A stretch of 64,000 nt of DNA from Aequorivita vitellina (GTDB lineage: Bacteria > Bacteroidota > Bacteroidia > Flavobacteriales > Flavobacteriaceae): positions 1-64,000 of the forward strand of contig NZ_JAIRBA010000003.1 of assembly GCF_022008365.1 (NCBI RefSeq), given 5' to 3'. The notes below the pieces were generated by a model that was not told where the DNA came from, searched no databases, and was given only the letters and a program-made list of their open reading frames with translations. The number at the start of each line of letters is the position of its first letter. Within the stretch, counting starts at the first letter, position 1. The position numbers and the translations under genes were made by a program. Positions 27,288-36,341 of the stretch are shown here, piece by piece.

Positions 27288-28109
27288 TTATATATTCATT
27301 TCCATTTCATATTGATTAACAGTATTCACTAACCCTATTGAATTGATGCAATCTATTTTTTGGTTTAATCTGGTATCAACATTTATGATTTTTATTGAGT
27401 TTGAAACTTCTTTTATTCCTTTGAATAATCGTTGCCAGCACCCAGCACTTTCTTTTAGAATCTCAAATTGTGCTATATACGCATTACAGGGGTATATAAT
27501 AAAATACGATTCAACCAAATTGTCATATATTAATTGATAGTATTTGTAATTTTCTTTTTTAATGACTTCTAAATTAAAGTCCCAAGAATATAATTGTTGA
27601 TTTGGCATTTTTTTCCAATCAAAAGCATTATAATCCACCTCGTTCAACTCTATTTTTTCATCTAGGTGTAATTTAATTTCGCCACTGAAACACTTAAATG
27701 TTTTACAAATATTAAATCCAATACTCTGGTACGTTTTTATGGCTTTACTATTTTCAATGATAACTTCTAACGCACATTTTATAACTCCATTTATTTTTAA
27801 ATCTGGTATAGCAAAATCATAGATTGACCTAACAATTTGTTTTCCTCTATATTCTGGAAGTACACCTGTACCCGTATTAAATGCTATTTTCTCTCCGTTT
27901 CGTTTATCGATTGCATTAATAATAAACCCAACTAACTTACCACCATCAAACATGCCATAAGAAAGCGCATAATCAACTTTTGCTATTTTCCACCTCTCTT
28001 TATAGTAATTTTTGTCACTTGGAATTTTGACGTAGTAATTCTCAAAAGATTTTAAAAAGCAATCAGCGATTATATCAAATGATACATTCTCTAATTTTCT
28101 TACTATCAA
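27288..28109 (-). CDS. GNAT-family N-acetyltransferase
   Basis: The 273-residue product starts from a TTG codon, as no ATG is near. The N-terminal half has the GNAT pattern: a substrate-side strand (YALSYGMFDGGKLVGFII), then the acetyl-CoA loop FNTGTGVLPEYRGKQIVRSIY with the R/QxxGxG/A-like PEYRGKQI, and IENSKAIKTYQSIGFNICK near the end of the fold. The C-terminal 120 residues look like a second, degenerate GNAT-like domain (YFIIYPCNAYIAQFEI). Substrate unknown. Confidence 0.75.
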   Translation of the reverse strand: MIVRKLENVSFDIIADCFLKSFENYYVKIPSDKNYYKERWKIAKVDYALSYGMFDGGKLVGFIINAIDKRNGEKIAFNTGTGVLPEYRGKQIVRSIYDFAIPDLKINGVIKCALEVIIENSKAIKTYQSIGFNICKTFKCFSGEIKLHLDEKIELNEVDYNAFDWKKMPNQQLYSWDFNLEVIKKENYKYYQLIYDNLVESYFIIYPCNAYIAQFEILKESAGCWQRLFKGIKEVSNSIKIINVDTRLNQKIDCINSIGLVNTVNQYEMEMNI

Positions 28110-28150
28110 AACACTATATGTTATTTGTTCTTAAATTCTAACTAACTGTA

Positions 28151-29629
28151 TTATTCGTCTTCTTTCAACAATTCTTGTAATGTTTCCTTTGAGCCTTCAC
28201 TACCTAACTCAACGGCTTTTGAATAACTTTTTATCGCATCTTTTTTTTGATTGTATTTTAAGTAAGCCTCGCCCAATGAGTCCCATAAATTACCATCTTT
28301 AGGGAATAATTTTACATTCAATTTAAACAATGCTAATGCCCAGTCAGGTTGGTCTTCTTTTTTCAATCTACTATACCCTAGTCTATTTAGAATGGCAGGA
28401 TCGTTAAATTCATTTTTAAGTTCTTTATTTAAATAATTTGGTAGTTTGTCTACATTTGCAGATGGATTGGTTTTCATAAAATCATGAATCAATTCATAAA
28501 TATTTCTGGATATTGGTGTAGCATTATAATTGGTATCAAAAACCATTTTACCAATTTCTCTCGCCACGTTTTCTGATTCAGGTCCTAAAAACGCATTTGT
28601 GATGTATATAACAACTACATCATCATCCACAAATCTCACAAAATCTGCAAAATACAATCCATTACTACCATTATGAGCAACTATTTTGGCGTCGTTATGA
28701 CTTTTGGATATGGCCCATCCATAACCATAATGAGATGTCATTTTATCATTCTCGGCTACATAAGGTGTTTCTTGGATTTCTCTAGTTTTTGTTGTTAAAA
28801 CGACATTATTTTGTAAAGCAACATGCCATTTGTATAAATCTTCAATACTGGAATGAATGTCGCCTTTACCTATACTATACCAATGGTTATTATTGTAAGG
28901 CAGGTGCTGTTGGGTTGTTCCCCAATCTCTCCACTTCTCATCATCTCTATTATAATAGTAGCCATGTGACAGTAGCTCTGTATTAAAATTGATACTTTTA
29001 TATCCGGTACTTTTCATTTGAGCAGGTTCAAATAAGTATTCCTTAAGAAAAGAATTATAGGTTTGACCTGAAACCAACTCTAATATAGCAGTGAGCATAA
29101 TATAGTTGGCATTGGCATATTGGTACTTTGTACCAGGTTTAGATTGTAATTCTGATTCAAAAAACTCTTTTAAAAACTGTTCTTTACTAGCTTCATCGTA
29201 TCTAAAACCGCCTGTTCTATTAGAAATTCCTGAGGTATGCGTTAGCAATTGATGAATCGTTATTTCCCTTTTATCAATAGGTGCCTGAGTAAAATATGAA
29301 CTTATCTTATCCGATATTTTAATTTTTTCTTGTTCTACTAATTTTAAAATAGCGGATGCCGTAAATTGCTTAGTTACTGAACCAATATTAAAAACGGTTT
29401 CAGGTGAGTTGGGAATTTTATTTTTTCCATCTGCCCATCCGTATCCTTTAGATAAAATAACTTTTCCTTTTTTAGCAACTAAAACAACACCGGAAAAGCC
29501 ATTTTTTGCACTCGCATCCAAATAAGAATCAATTTTGTTGAAAAGCTTCTTGTTAGTGTTTTGAGAAAAAACGCTAAAGGTGGAAAGTGTAATAACTGTA
29601 AAAAATAGTATTTTAAATAATGGTTTCAT
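28151..29629 (-). CDS. Exported beta-lactamase-family serine hydrolase with TPR tail
   Basis: Starting at ATG 29629 (492 residues), the protein has a signal peptide (FKILFFTVITLSTFSVFSQ). Catalytic motifs of the class C/penicillin-binding group are present: GSVTKQFTA (SxxK, S near residue 83), YANANY (YxN) and a HNGSNG motif in the KTG-equivalent region. After the catalytic domain two TPR-like repeats end the protein (ALALFKLNVKLFPKDGNLWDSL, then AIKSYSKAVELGSEG). It likely acts as a periplasmic esterase, peptidase or beta-lactamase-like enzyme. It is one of five such genes in this window. Confidence 0.85.
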   Translation of the reverse strand: MKPLFKILFFTVITLSTFSVFSQNTNKKLFNKIDSYLDASAKNGFSGVVLVAKKGKVILSKGYGWADGKNKIPNSPETVFNIGSVTKQFTASAILKLVEQEKIKISDKISSYFTQAPIDKREITIHQLLTHTSGISNRTGGFRYDEASKEQFLKEFFESELQSKPGTKYQYANANYIMLTAILELVSGQTYNSFLKEYLFEPAQMKSTGYKSINFNTELLSHGYYYNRDDEKWRDWGTTQQHLPYNNNHWYSIGKGDIHSSIEDLYKWHVALQNNVVLTTKTREIQETPYVAENDKMTSHYGYGWAISKSHNDAKIVAHNGSNGLYFADFVRFVDDDVVVIYITNAFLGPESENVAREIGKMVFDTNYNATPISRNIYELIHDFMKTNPSANVDKLPNYLNKELKNEFNDPAILNRLGYSRLKKEDQPDWALALFKLNVKLFPKDGNLWDSLGEAYLKYNQKKDAIKSYSKAVELGSEGSKETLQELLKEDE

Positions 29630-29630
29630 T

Positions 29631-29789
29631 CTATGATTGTTTGTTGTATGTACCATATTCTAATGCCGCACCTATAGCTATCCCCAGAACAAACCATAGT
29701 CCCATATTTGAGGTTAAATAACCTACTACAGTTCCTAGTATAATTCCTATACCCAGTTTTACTCCTTTTTTATTTTTTTTAATGTTCAT
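29631..29789 (-). CDS. Small glycine-rich membrane protein
   Basis: Start at ATG 29789 gives 52 residues with a lysine-rich N-terminus (NIKKNKKGVK) and two short glycine-rich hydrophobic segments (LGIGIILGTVVGYLTS and GLWFVLGIAIGAALEYG). It ends one base before the serine hydrolase start, so the two are surely co-transcribed. Function unknown. Confidence 0.65.
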   Translation of the reverse strand: MNIKKNKKGVKLGIGIILGTVVGYLTSNMGLWFVLGIAIGAALEYGTYNKQS

Positions 29790-29875
29790 TTTTAATGGAT
29801 TTGTATTAATTACTTTCAAAAGTATAGCGAATGACAGCATTAAAAGTTCTACTTTAAAAAACAGAACGAATTCCT

Positions 29876-31435
29876 TTAATCGGCAAACTGCACTCGAATT
29901 AATGAACTGTTAACCAAACTTATCAATGCTTTTACATTCATATGAAAGCTCCTGGCAGCTGTTTCAGTAAAGTTTTTGAGTTCCGTAAGTTTTTCTTCAT
30001 TATAGTAAATACCATTCAAGAACAAACCATATATATCCATTGTATTATTAATGTTATGTAATGGATTTTTGTTTAATACTATTAGATCCGCTTTTTTTCC
30101 TATATCGACAGTCCCGAAGTCTTTTTCTTTATTTGAAAATCTTGCAGGTACTATGGTTGCGCTTTTCAATGCTTCTAGATTTGTTAAACCACTTTTGGTT
30201 AACTCATGTAATTCGTCATGTAAACTAAATCCTGCAAATACATAAGAATCTGTAACATCGGTTCCTGCCATAATGGACACTCCTATTTTATTTGCCATTG
30301 CCACTTGCTTCTTTGAAGCTTCAAAAAATTGCTCACTTACACTATTACCTTCGCTTTCTAGGTTCTTCTCTTTGTTATAATCTGTATCGTACTTCCACCA
30401 CAATTTCTTTCTAACTTGGGTTACGTATTTTAAATTATTAGTATTCGTAAAGCTATTTTTATGCGCATTGGCTTCGAACTTTAAGGTCTGTAAGGTTGGT
30501 GTCCAATAGGCATTTTCTTGTTGCATTAAACGCATTAATTCTTTTGCTTGGACACTGTCAAACTGTTGTACAATCTTTGCTTTTGATTTTGAAAAATACG
30601 TTTCCCAATGGTTAGGATTTTTTAGGCTATCTGCCTCAGGAAAACACTCGTACATGAATATACGCCCATGTTCAAAACTCTTTTGACCCAAGTTTATAGC
30701 TTCTTCTAAGCTTAAAAACATGGGTTTATGACCTGCCAAATGCAGCCCATATTTGGGTGCCTTCTCAGCCAATGCTTCGTAGGTGTCTTTTGGTAATTGC
30801 TGATAGACTTTTATAAAATCTACTTTTTCATTCTCATAAAATTGTAACAACGAATCTACCTGTGATGGATTTTCCAGTTTGAAAAAGTTGGGAGACTCTT
30901 CAGGAATGGCTTTTTCGCCATCCATTTGGTAACTGCTCTGCAATACATATTTTGGTGAAACTCTGCTATTATTTTCAACATCTTTGTTCCATTGTAAACG
31001 TTCTTTACTACCCACCCAATAACTGTCTTTTTTATTTAATTGACCAGACATATCTCTTACGCTAGTAATCCCATTCGCAATATAGAGTGGATGATGCAAC
31101 CATTCTGAATGCTGATTAGAATGTGTATGCATATCCCACAAACCAGGTATTACATATTTTCCAGCACCATCGATTATTAAGGCATCATCGGAAACGTTGA
31201 TTTTAGTGGAATCAATTTTTGAAATTCTAGATTTTTCAATTAAAACATATTGATTGTAAGCAATGTTACCTGTTTCAACATCAATAATATTTACATTATT
31301 AATGATTGTTTTTTTGAAAGATTCTGGTGGGTGCAATGTGGAAGTTGGCCACAAATATGCGCCAGTAATTGTGATAATTGCTAATAGAATTATAGCAATC
31401 ACAACTTTTAAAAAATATATAAACTTATTTTTCAT
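29876..31435 (-). CDS. Membrane-anchored amidohydrolase (metal-dependent)
   Basis: ATG 31435 gives about 519 residues. An N-terminal hydrophobic segment (VVIAIILLAIITITGAYLW) anchors or exports it. The amidohydrolase-type metal site is visible: the HxH motif DMHTHS after GKYVIPGLW, then LHLAGHKP, SFEHGRIF and MAGTDVTDS (metal-binding Asp). The C-terminus has the usual GTVDIGKKADLIVLNKNP return to the small beta domain. Substrate unknown; family members hydrolyse dipeptides, imidazolone-type or related amide bonds. It sits among several serine hydrolase genes. Confidence 0.85.
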   Translation of the reverse strand: MKNKFIYFLKVVIAIILLAIITITGAYLWPTSTLHPPESFKKTIINNVNIIDVETGNIAYNQYVLIEKSRISKIDSTKINVSDDALIIDGAGKYVIPGLWDMHTHSNQHSEWLHHPLYIANGITSVRDMSGQLNKKDSYWVGSKERLQWNKDVENNSRVSPKYVLQSSYQMDGEKAIPEESPNFFKLENPSQVDSLLQFYENEKVDFIKVYQQLPKDTYEALAEKAPKYGLHLAGHKPMFLSLEEAINLGQKSFEHGRIFMYECFPEADSLKNPNHWETYFSKSKAKIVQQFDSVQAKELMRLMQQENAYWTPTLQTLKFEANAHKNSFTNTNNLKYVTQVRKKLWWKYDTDYNKEKNLESEGNSVSEQFFEASKKQVAMANKIGVSIMAGTDVTDSYVFAGFSLHDELHELTKSGLTNLEALKSATIVPARFSNKEKDFGTVDIGKKADLIVLNKNPLHNINNTMDIYGLFLNGIYYNEEKLTELKNFTETAARSFHMNVKALISLVNSSLIRVQFAD

Positions 31436-31487
31436 AATTAACAACTATGCATTCTAATTAGAAATACCTCTTAGCTATATCATAAGT

Positions 31488-33446
31488 TTATTTGAGTTTA
31501 ACTGCCGTTTGTCCATATAACATAAATGATTTAAACTCACTTGATTTTAAAAATTGTACAGATACTCCAGTGTTAGGATTAACAAAACTTATTTCTTCAC
31601 CTTTCACTGGAATGAGGTTGTAGGTGTCACCGTTCGGAAATTGCAATGAAAGTTGGTTTGTATTCTCATTAAAACTTACAGAAAGATCAACCTGGTTATT
31701 CCATTTGTATTTGCCTATCAATTGCTTTAATAATGCTGAATCTAATTGATTTCGTTTGACATATGTGCGTTTAAAGTGATTCCAATTGTACAATTGTGAA
31801 GCTGATAATAATAATTCATTACCCAATGCAGCACCATTGTCTGAATTGATCAAATAAACCAATCCTTTTCCTGTATTAAGGTCTATGGTCATACCTGTTC
31901 TGTACCCAGCATTACCTCCATAATGGGTAATTGCAAAACCATTTTCTGACCTATCTACAATTAAACCATAAATGTGTCCGTCACGTTCTTGATTGAGTAT
32001 CGATTGAATTTCTGACTTTGAAAAAACAGTACTTTTGCCTTGATAACCTTTGTAAATTTCAATTAAAAATTTCGCCAAATCAGTAGCATTACTCCAAAGT
32101 CCTGCTGCTGCCTGTTCTGGGTGATTTCTCCAGCCACCATCTAAAACAACTCCGTTTGATGTATATCCTTTTGCTACTTTACTTGAATCTGATGGCTGCA
32201 ATGGTTGTGTGAATTGAGAGTTTTTCATTCCAATGGGTTCAAGTATCCATTGGTTCATGCTTGTAGAAAACTCTTCATTAAAAATATCCTGAAGTGCTAC
32301 CTCAGCTAAAGTATATCCGCCACCTGAATAGGCTAACATCTCTTTAGGCGTTGAGATTACTTCTATTTTTGGCGAATTAACACCTTCACTAGCTTTTAAA
32401 ACATCTATATCAGATGGTATGGGTAGGTCTTTAGCGTAGCCTTGATAACCACCTGAAGTAATACCAGAAGTATGGGCAAAAATGTTTCTAAAGGTTACTG
32501 GATTTTGAGCTGTTTGTTTGCCTTGTGGTAATTGGTAACTTTCTAGGTAGTTTTCAATATTTTCATCTAAATCTATTTCTCCAGCGGTATGCATTCGTAA
32601 GGCAGCAAAAAAGGTTACTGGTTTCGATAAAGATGCAGCTTGAAAAATACTAGAGCTGTTCAAGTTTTGCTCTGGGAAACTTGGATTTTGATACGTGTCG
32701 CTCCATTCTATTTTACCATCATTAATAACTGCAAGTGAGAGCGCTGGTATTTTATATTCGACCATTTTATTTGCTATAGTGCTAAAGTTTTCAGGCTCCT
32801 CCAAAAACTTCACTTTTCCAATAATCTGTTTTTCTAATTGAACTTTGCTTTTTAATGACTTATCAGAATATTCGATTAGCTCTTCGTTATACACAAAATC
32901 GTCCTGCTTTTGAGTTAGCTTAATAAAATTTTTAATTTCAGGTGCGTATAGCCAAACCTCATCTACTACCGCATTATAGCCTCGAGAATTTGTGATTCTA
33001 CCATTGTAATGAATGGTGTACGCCATAAAAGTACCAGCTTCTACTGTTTCTTCTTTATAGGATAACACTTCAGCGTTCATTTGCTGTTTTCCTGTGGTAC
33101 CATCTTGACTTGTCCAGTTTTCTTCATAAACCCATTTTTTACCTACTTTAAGTGGCCAATCGTACTTTGGCGTTTCACTTGTTTCTGGTTTTACAATGTG
33201 TAATACAGGAATCGTGTCTTTACTGATAGTTATATGTAACTCACCGTTAACATCTAGTATTTTTCGTGTGTCAATTCCTTGAGACCTTACTTCACCTTGG
33301 GTGGTTACCCCTTTATACTTCCACACCCATTTTTCTCCAACTTTGTAATCGGATAAGGTTGGTTGACTCGTTGTATCAGAATTTATCTGACCTTTACATA
33401 CGCTAAATAATAGTAACGCAATGCATAATTTGATATAAAGTTTCAT
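31488..33446 (-). CDS. Exported beta-lactamase-family serine hydrolase with N-terminal domain
   Basis: ATG 33446 gives 652 residues with a signal peptide (LYIKLCIALLLFSVCKGQ). Residues about 25-215 form a beta-rich domain (GEKWVWKYKGVTTQGE, AGTFMAYTIHYNGRI). The catalytic domain follows with AASLSKPVTFF (SxxK, S near residue 271), YSGGGYTLAE in the YxN region and HYGGNAGYRTG in the KTG-equivalent region. A short C-terminal domain (about 560-650) completes it. Likely a periplasmic esterase/peptidase. It is transcribed after the regulator at 33527. Confidence 0.85.
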   Translation of the reverse strand: MKLYIKLCIALLLFSVCKGQINSDTTSQPTLSDYKVGEKWVWKYKGVTTQGEVRSQGIDTRKILDVNGELHITISKDTIPVLHIVKPETSETPKYDWPLKVGKKWVYEENWTSQDGTTGKQQMNAEVLSYKEETVEAGTFMAYTIHYNGRITNSRGYNAVVDEVWLYAPEIKNFIKLTQKQDDFVYNEELIEYSDKSLKSKVQLEKQIIGKVKFLEEPENFSTIANKMVEYKIPALSLAVINDGKIEWSDTYQNPSFPEQNLNSSSIFQAASLSKPVTFFAALRMHTAGEIDLDENIENYLESYQLPQGKQTAQNPVTFRNIFAHTSGITSGGYQGYAKDLPIPSDIDVLKASEGVNSPKIEVISTPKEMLAYSGGGYTLAEVALQDIFNEEFSTSMNQWILEPIGMKNSQFTQPLQPSDSSKVAKGYTSNGVVLDGGWRNHPEQAAAGLWSNATDLAKFLIEIYKGYQGKSTVFSKSEIQSILNQERDGHIYGLIVDRSENGFAITHYGGNAGYRTGMTIDLNTGKGLVYLINSDNGAALGNELLLSASQLYNWNHFKRTYVKRNQLDSALLKQLIGKYKWNNQVDLSVSFNENTNQLSLQFPNGDTYNLIPVKGEEISFVNPNTGVSVQFLKSSEFKSFMLYGQTAVKLK

Positions 33447-33526
33447 CTTAAAACATTTAAATTCATAAGTATAAGACAAAACTAGCCCATTGGCAGGTAC
33501 GTTCAGTTCTATTTTTTAAATCCGAA

Positions 33527-35317
33527 CTAATTTTCTTTGTTTAATTTGAGGAAAGAATTTGGAGTTGTGCCTTCTATTTTCTTGAAGAAAGTATTGAATA
33601 CCGTCTTTGAGTTAAAACCACTATCGTAAGCCACTGCCATAATTGTTAAGCCTTTGTTTTCTTCTAAAAGCACACGTTCTTTAAATTCGTTAACTCTAAA
33701 GGTATTCACATATTCAGAGAAATTTTTTTCAAAGCCCAAGTTCAACAATTGAGAAACATAATTTGCAGGAAGTTCCAGATAAGATGCCAGGTCTTTTAAG
33801 GATAGATCAGGATTTAAATACAGTTTATAATCCACCATAATCTGGTCTAATTCCTTCCTATATTTTTCAATTTCATCAGCTTCCAGTAAGGCCTGTTTGT
33901 ACTTTTTTTTCTGCCTATAGTTTACATTATCTGGAATGGCTTTTAGCATAATGCTTTTAAAGCGTTTGTTATTTTTTATGGGTTTAATTATAGGTTCAGT
34001 ATTAAGCAATAAAATTAAGGGCAAATGGTTTTCAAAAGCTTGTTCTACAAAATCTAATGCTTGGTCGTGATTGCCCAGTAATACGTTTACTAAAATCAAA
34101 AAGTTGAAAGCTTTATCTATATTTTCAGATTGTAAATAGGTTTCAAGCTCTGCTATCTTTTTATTACATTTTTCAATGTCATTTATTTTTGCGTAGCACA
34201 TGGCCAAACCACCCAACTGGGTTAAATCGGTTACCGGTACACCTTCTAGATTATTGTAATAATCAATGGCTTCTTGATGTTTCCCGATAAGCAGCAAGCA
34301 TTCCCCTATGTACAATGGCGGAAAAGGCAACCCCTTATTTAATTCTAATGCTTTTTGCAAATAAGGTATTGCTTCGTTGTACTTTTCCTGAAGATAGAGC
34401 AAAAAGCCCTTGTAATGATGATTCATTGCAGAAAAAGGATCTAACTGCAAGGCTTTGTCTATATAGTTTTGTGCGGAATCTAATTTTCCTTCAACGGTTA
34501 AATAGTTGGAAATGGTTAAGTATATATCATCTGCTGGTTGAATTTCCAATGCTTTGTTAGCGTGGTCATACGCTTTTTCCAAATTCCAGTTTTGCCAAGA
34601 TTCAATCCAAGATAAATTGAGTTGTACTCGTGGTGAATTTGGATTAAGCTCCATAGCTTTTTCAAAAAAGGGTTGTGCTTTTTGAAAAGCCTCAGAAGCT
34701 GGTAATAATCCAAGAGTACCCATATAAATATAACTTAGGTTTATATCTAAATAGGGTTGAATAAAGTTTGGTGATTTACTTGTTACTTCTTTTAAGATTT
34801 TGATACCTTTTATAGAGTTATCAAAATCCAGTTTCATTATATAGTATTTTCCTTTAAGATATTCTCTATAAATAGCTACAGGCACATCAATAGGTTCTAT
34901 TAACTTATCTTCAATTTCGAGGTGACCAATATGCTCCCGTAATTTTTCAGCGATAAACAGACTAATTTCATCTTGAATTTCAAAAATGTTTTCCGGGTTT
35001 CTATCAAAGGTTTCTGACCAGAAGTGAAAGTCATCTACAGTATCAATCATTTGCACTGTAATGCGCATATTGTTTTTTGAAGTTCTTACACTGCCTTCAA
35101 TAAAGGTAGCTACCTTTAATTTTTCTCTTATTTCCGCTGCTGATACTGACTTGCTTTTAAAGTAAAATGAAGATGTTCGAGAAGTAACCGAAAGCTGTTT
35201 GATTTTTGCTAAAGCGTTAATAATTTCCTCCGTTAATCCATCGCAGAAATATTCGTTTTCAATATCACTGCTCATATTAATAAACGGTAAAACTGCTATG
35301 GATTTTTGGTTAATCAA
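33527..35317 (-). CDS. Soluble TolB-like/TPR/AraC-type regulator
   Basis: The 596-residue protein begins at a TTG and has no signal or membrane segment. Residues about 6-130 form the TolB/adenylate-cyclase-associated N-terminal domain (KSIAVLPFINMSSDIENEY, TRTSSFYFK, FIEGSVRTSKNNMRI). Six or more TPRs follow (150-420). The last 110 residues are an AraC-type HTH pair (LSLKDLASYLELPANYVSQLL, TIMAVAYDSGFNSKTVFNTFFKKIEG). It is transcribed 80 bp before the serine hydrolase at 31488, a likely target. The domain order is reversed relative to the protein at 52120. Confidence 0.85.
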   Translation of the reverse strand: MINQKSIAVLPFINMSSDIENEYFCDGLTEEIINALAKIKQLSVTSRTSSFYFKSKSVSAAEIREKLKVATFIEGSVRTSKNNMRITVQMIDTVDDFHFWSETFDRNPENIFEIQDEISLFIAEKLREHIGHLEIEDKLIEPIDVPVAIYREYLKGKYYIMKLDFDNSIKGIKILKEVTSKSPNFIQPYLDINLSYIYMGTLGLLPASEAFQKAQPFFEKAMELNPNSPRVQLNLSWIESWQNWNLEKAYDHANKALEIQPADDIYLTISNYLTVEGKLDSAQNYIDKALQLDPFSAMNHHYKGFLLYLQEKYNEAIPYLQKALELNKGLPFPPLYIGECLLLIGKHQEAIDYYNNLEGVPVTDLTQLGGLAMCYAKINDIEKCNKKIAELETYLQSENIDKAFNFLILVNVLLGNHDQALDFVEQAFENHLPLILLLNTEPIIKPIKNNKRFKSIMLKAIPDNVNYRQKKKYKQALLEADEIEKYRKELDQIMVDYKLYLNPDLSLKDLASYLELPANYVSQLLNLGFEKNFSEYVNTFRVNEFKERVLLEENKGLTIMAVAYDSGFNSKTVFNTFFKKIEGTTPNSFLKLNKEN

Positions 35318-35614
35318 TTTATTATACTTTCTAACAAATGTATAAAAGTTAAAGATAATTCTCTGGAGATTGATTCTTCTCTCCGCTTTTAATTCTTAAA
35401 TAATCTGCAGCTTTTTCTTGCTACACTAGGAGGGAGTATTAATCGAAGGAGGCCAAAAACACATTTTTGCGCAAATTAAATCCGTACTTTAAATTGCAAT
35501 TACGGTTTCCTATAGTTTTCATTAGATCAAATTAAACAGGCTGTTTTGGGTTGTTTGCTATTACAGCATCACATAATCTGTTGTAGGCCCAATAGCCATT
35601 CAGTTCAATTATAA

Positions 35615-36221
35615 TTATTCCGTCATGTTTTTAATTTTAGGTTTTTCCATTTCAAATTCCGCTGTCCATTTTATTTGTTCTTCAAGATTCCATTCAAAAA
35701 TAAGTCTGGTTTTAAGGAATTCAGCTATTGGCTCAAGCCCTATTTTAGCTTTTCGTTTATCAATATTTTCAGGTTTTAAAACAGGCAAAAGATTAAAACC
35801 TTTAGTTTCTAGTATTATTTCACTTGTCCACCCTAAATTTTTAAGTTTCCCGCTTCAGTTGCAATTCTATCTTCTATTCGTACTTATGCATTTTTGAAGT
35901 GTATGAACTTTCTGAGATTGTATTCATGTCTTTTTTTTCAGGTTGTTCATACATCATCTCATCAGTATATAAAGAATAACCTTGGTAGTATCCATTCTTT
36001 TCTGAATAATCTTGTAAGGCAGAAGTTATTACTATTTTATTATTAAAATTGTTTGCCGTAAAATTTCAATTTTTTTAATAAGATTCCACTTCATTTTCAG
36101 CCCAACCTTCCATTTGCATAACGGCTTCAACGGTTACAAACTCATCATCAGTAAACTCAAACTCAAGATTAGTATACGTACTGTATATATCTATAAACGC
36201 CTTTAGAAACTGAAAATACAT
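35615..36221 (-). pseudogene. Decayed gene, fragments only
   Basis: Minus-strand fragments with protein-like sequence lie in different frames. MYFQFLKAFIDIYSTYTN ends at a TAA (ATG at 36221). A middle block reads LQDYSEKNGYYQGYSLYTD. The last (35615-35854) reads GWTSEIILETKGFNLLPV and ends with FEWNLEEQIKWTAEFEME. That tail is close to the tail of the broken esterase at 24703, so the two dead genes may derive from related proteins. The remainder of 35318-36341 is gene-free. Confidence 0.5.
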
Positions 36222-36341
36222 TTTGTTGTGTTTTAAACTTGAGATTAACTACTTGTTAGCGTCATCGCTACTAAGAAAAAAATTGTATTTATTTTGAATA
36301 ATTTCATGATTTTTAATTTTTAATTCTTCCATTTCTATTGT

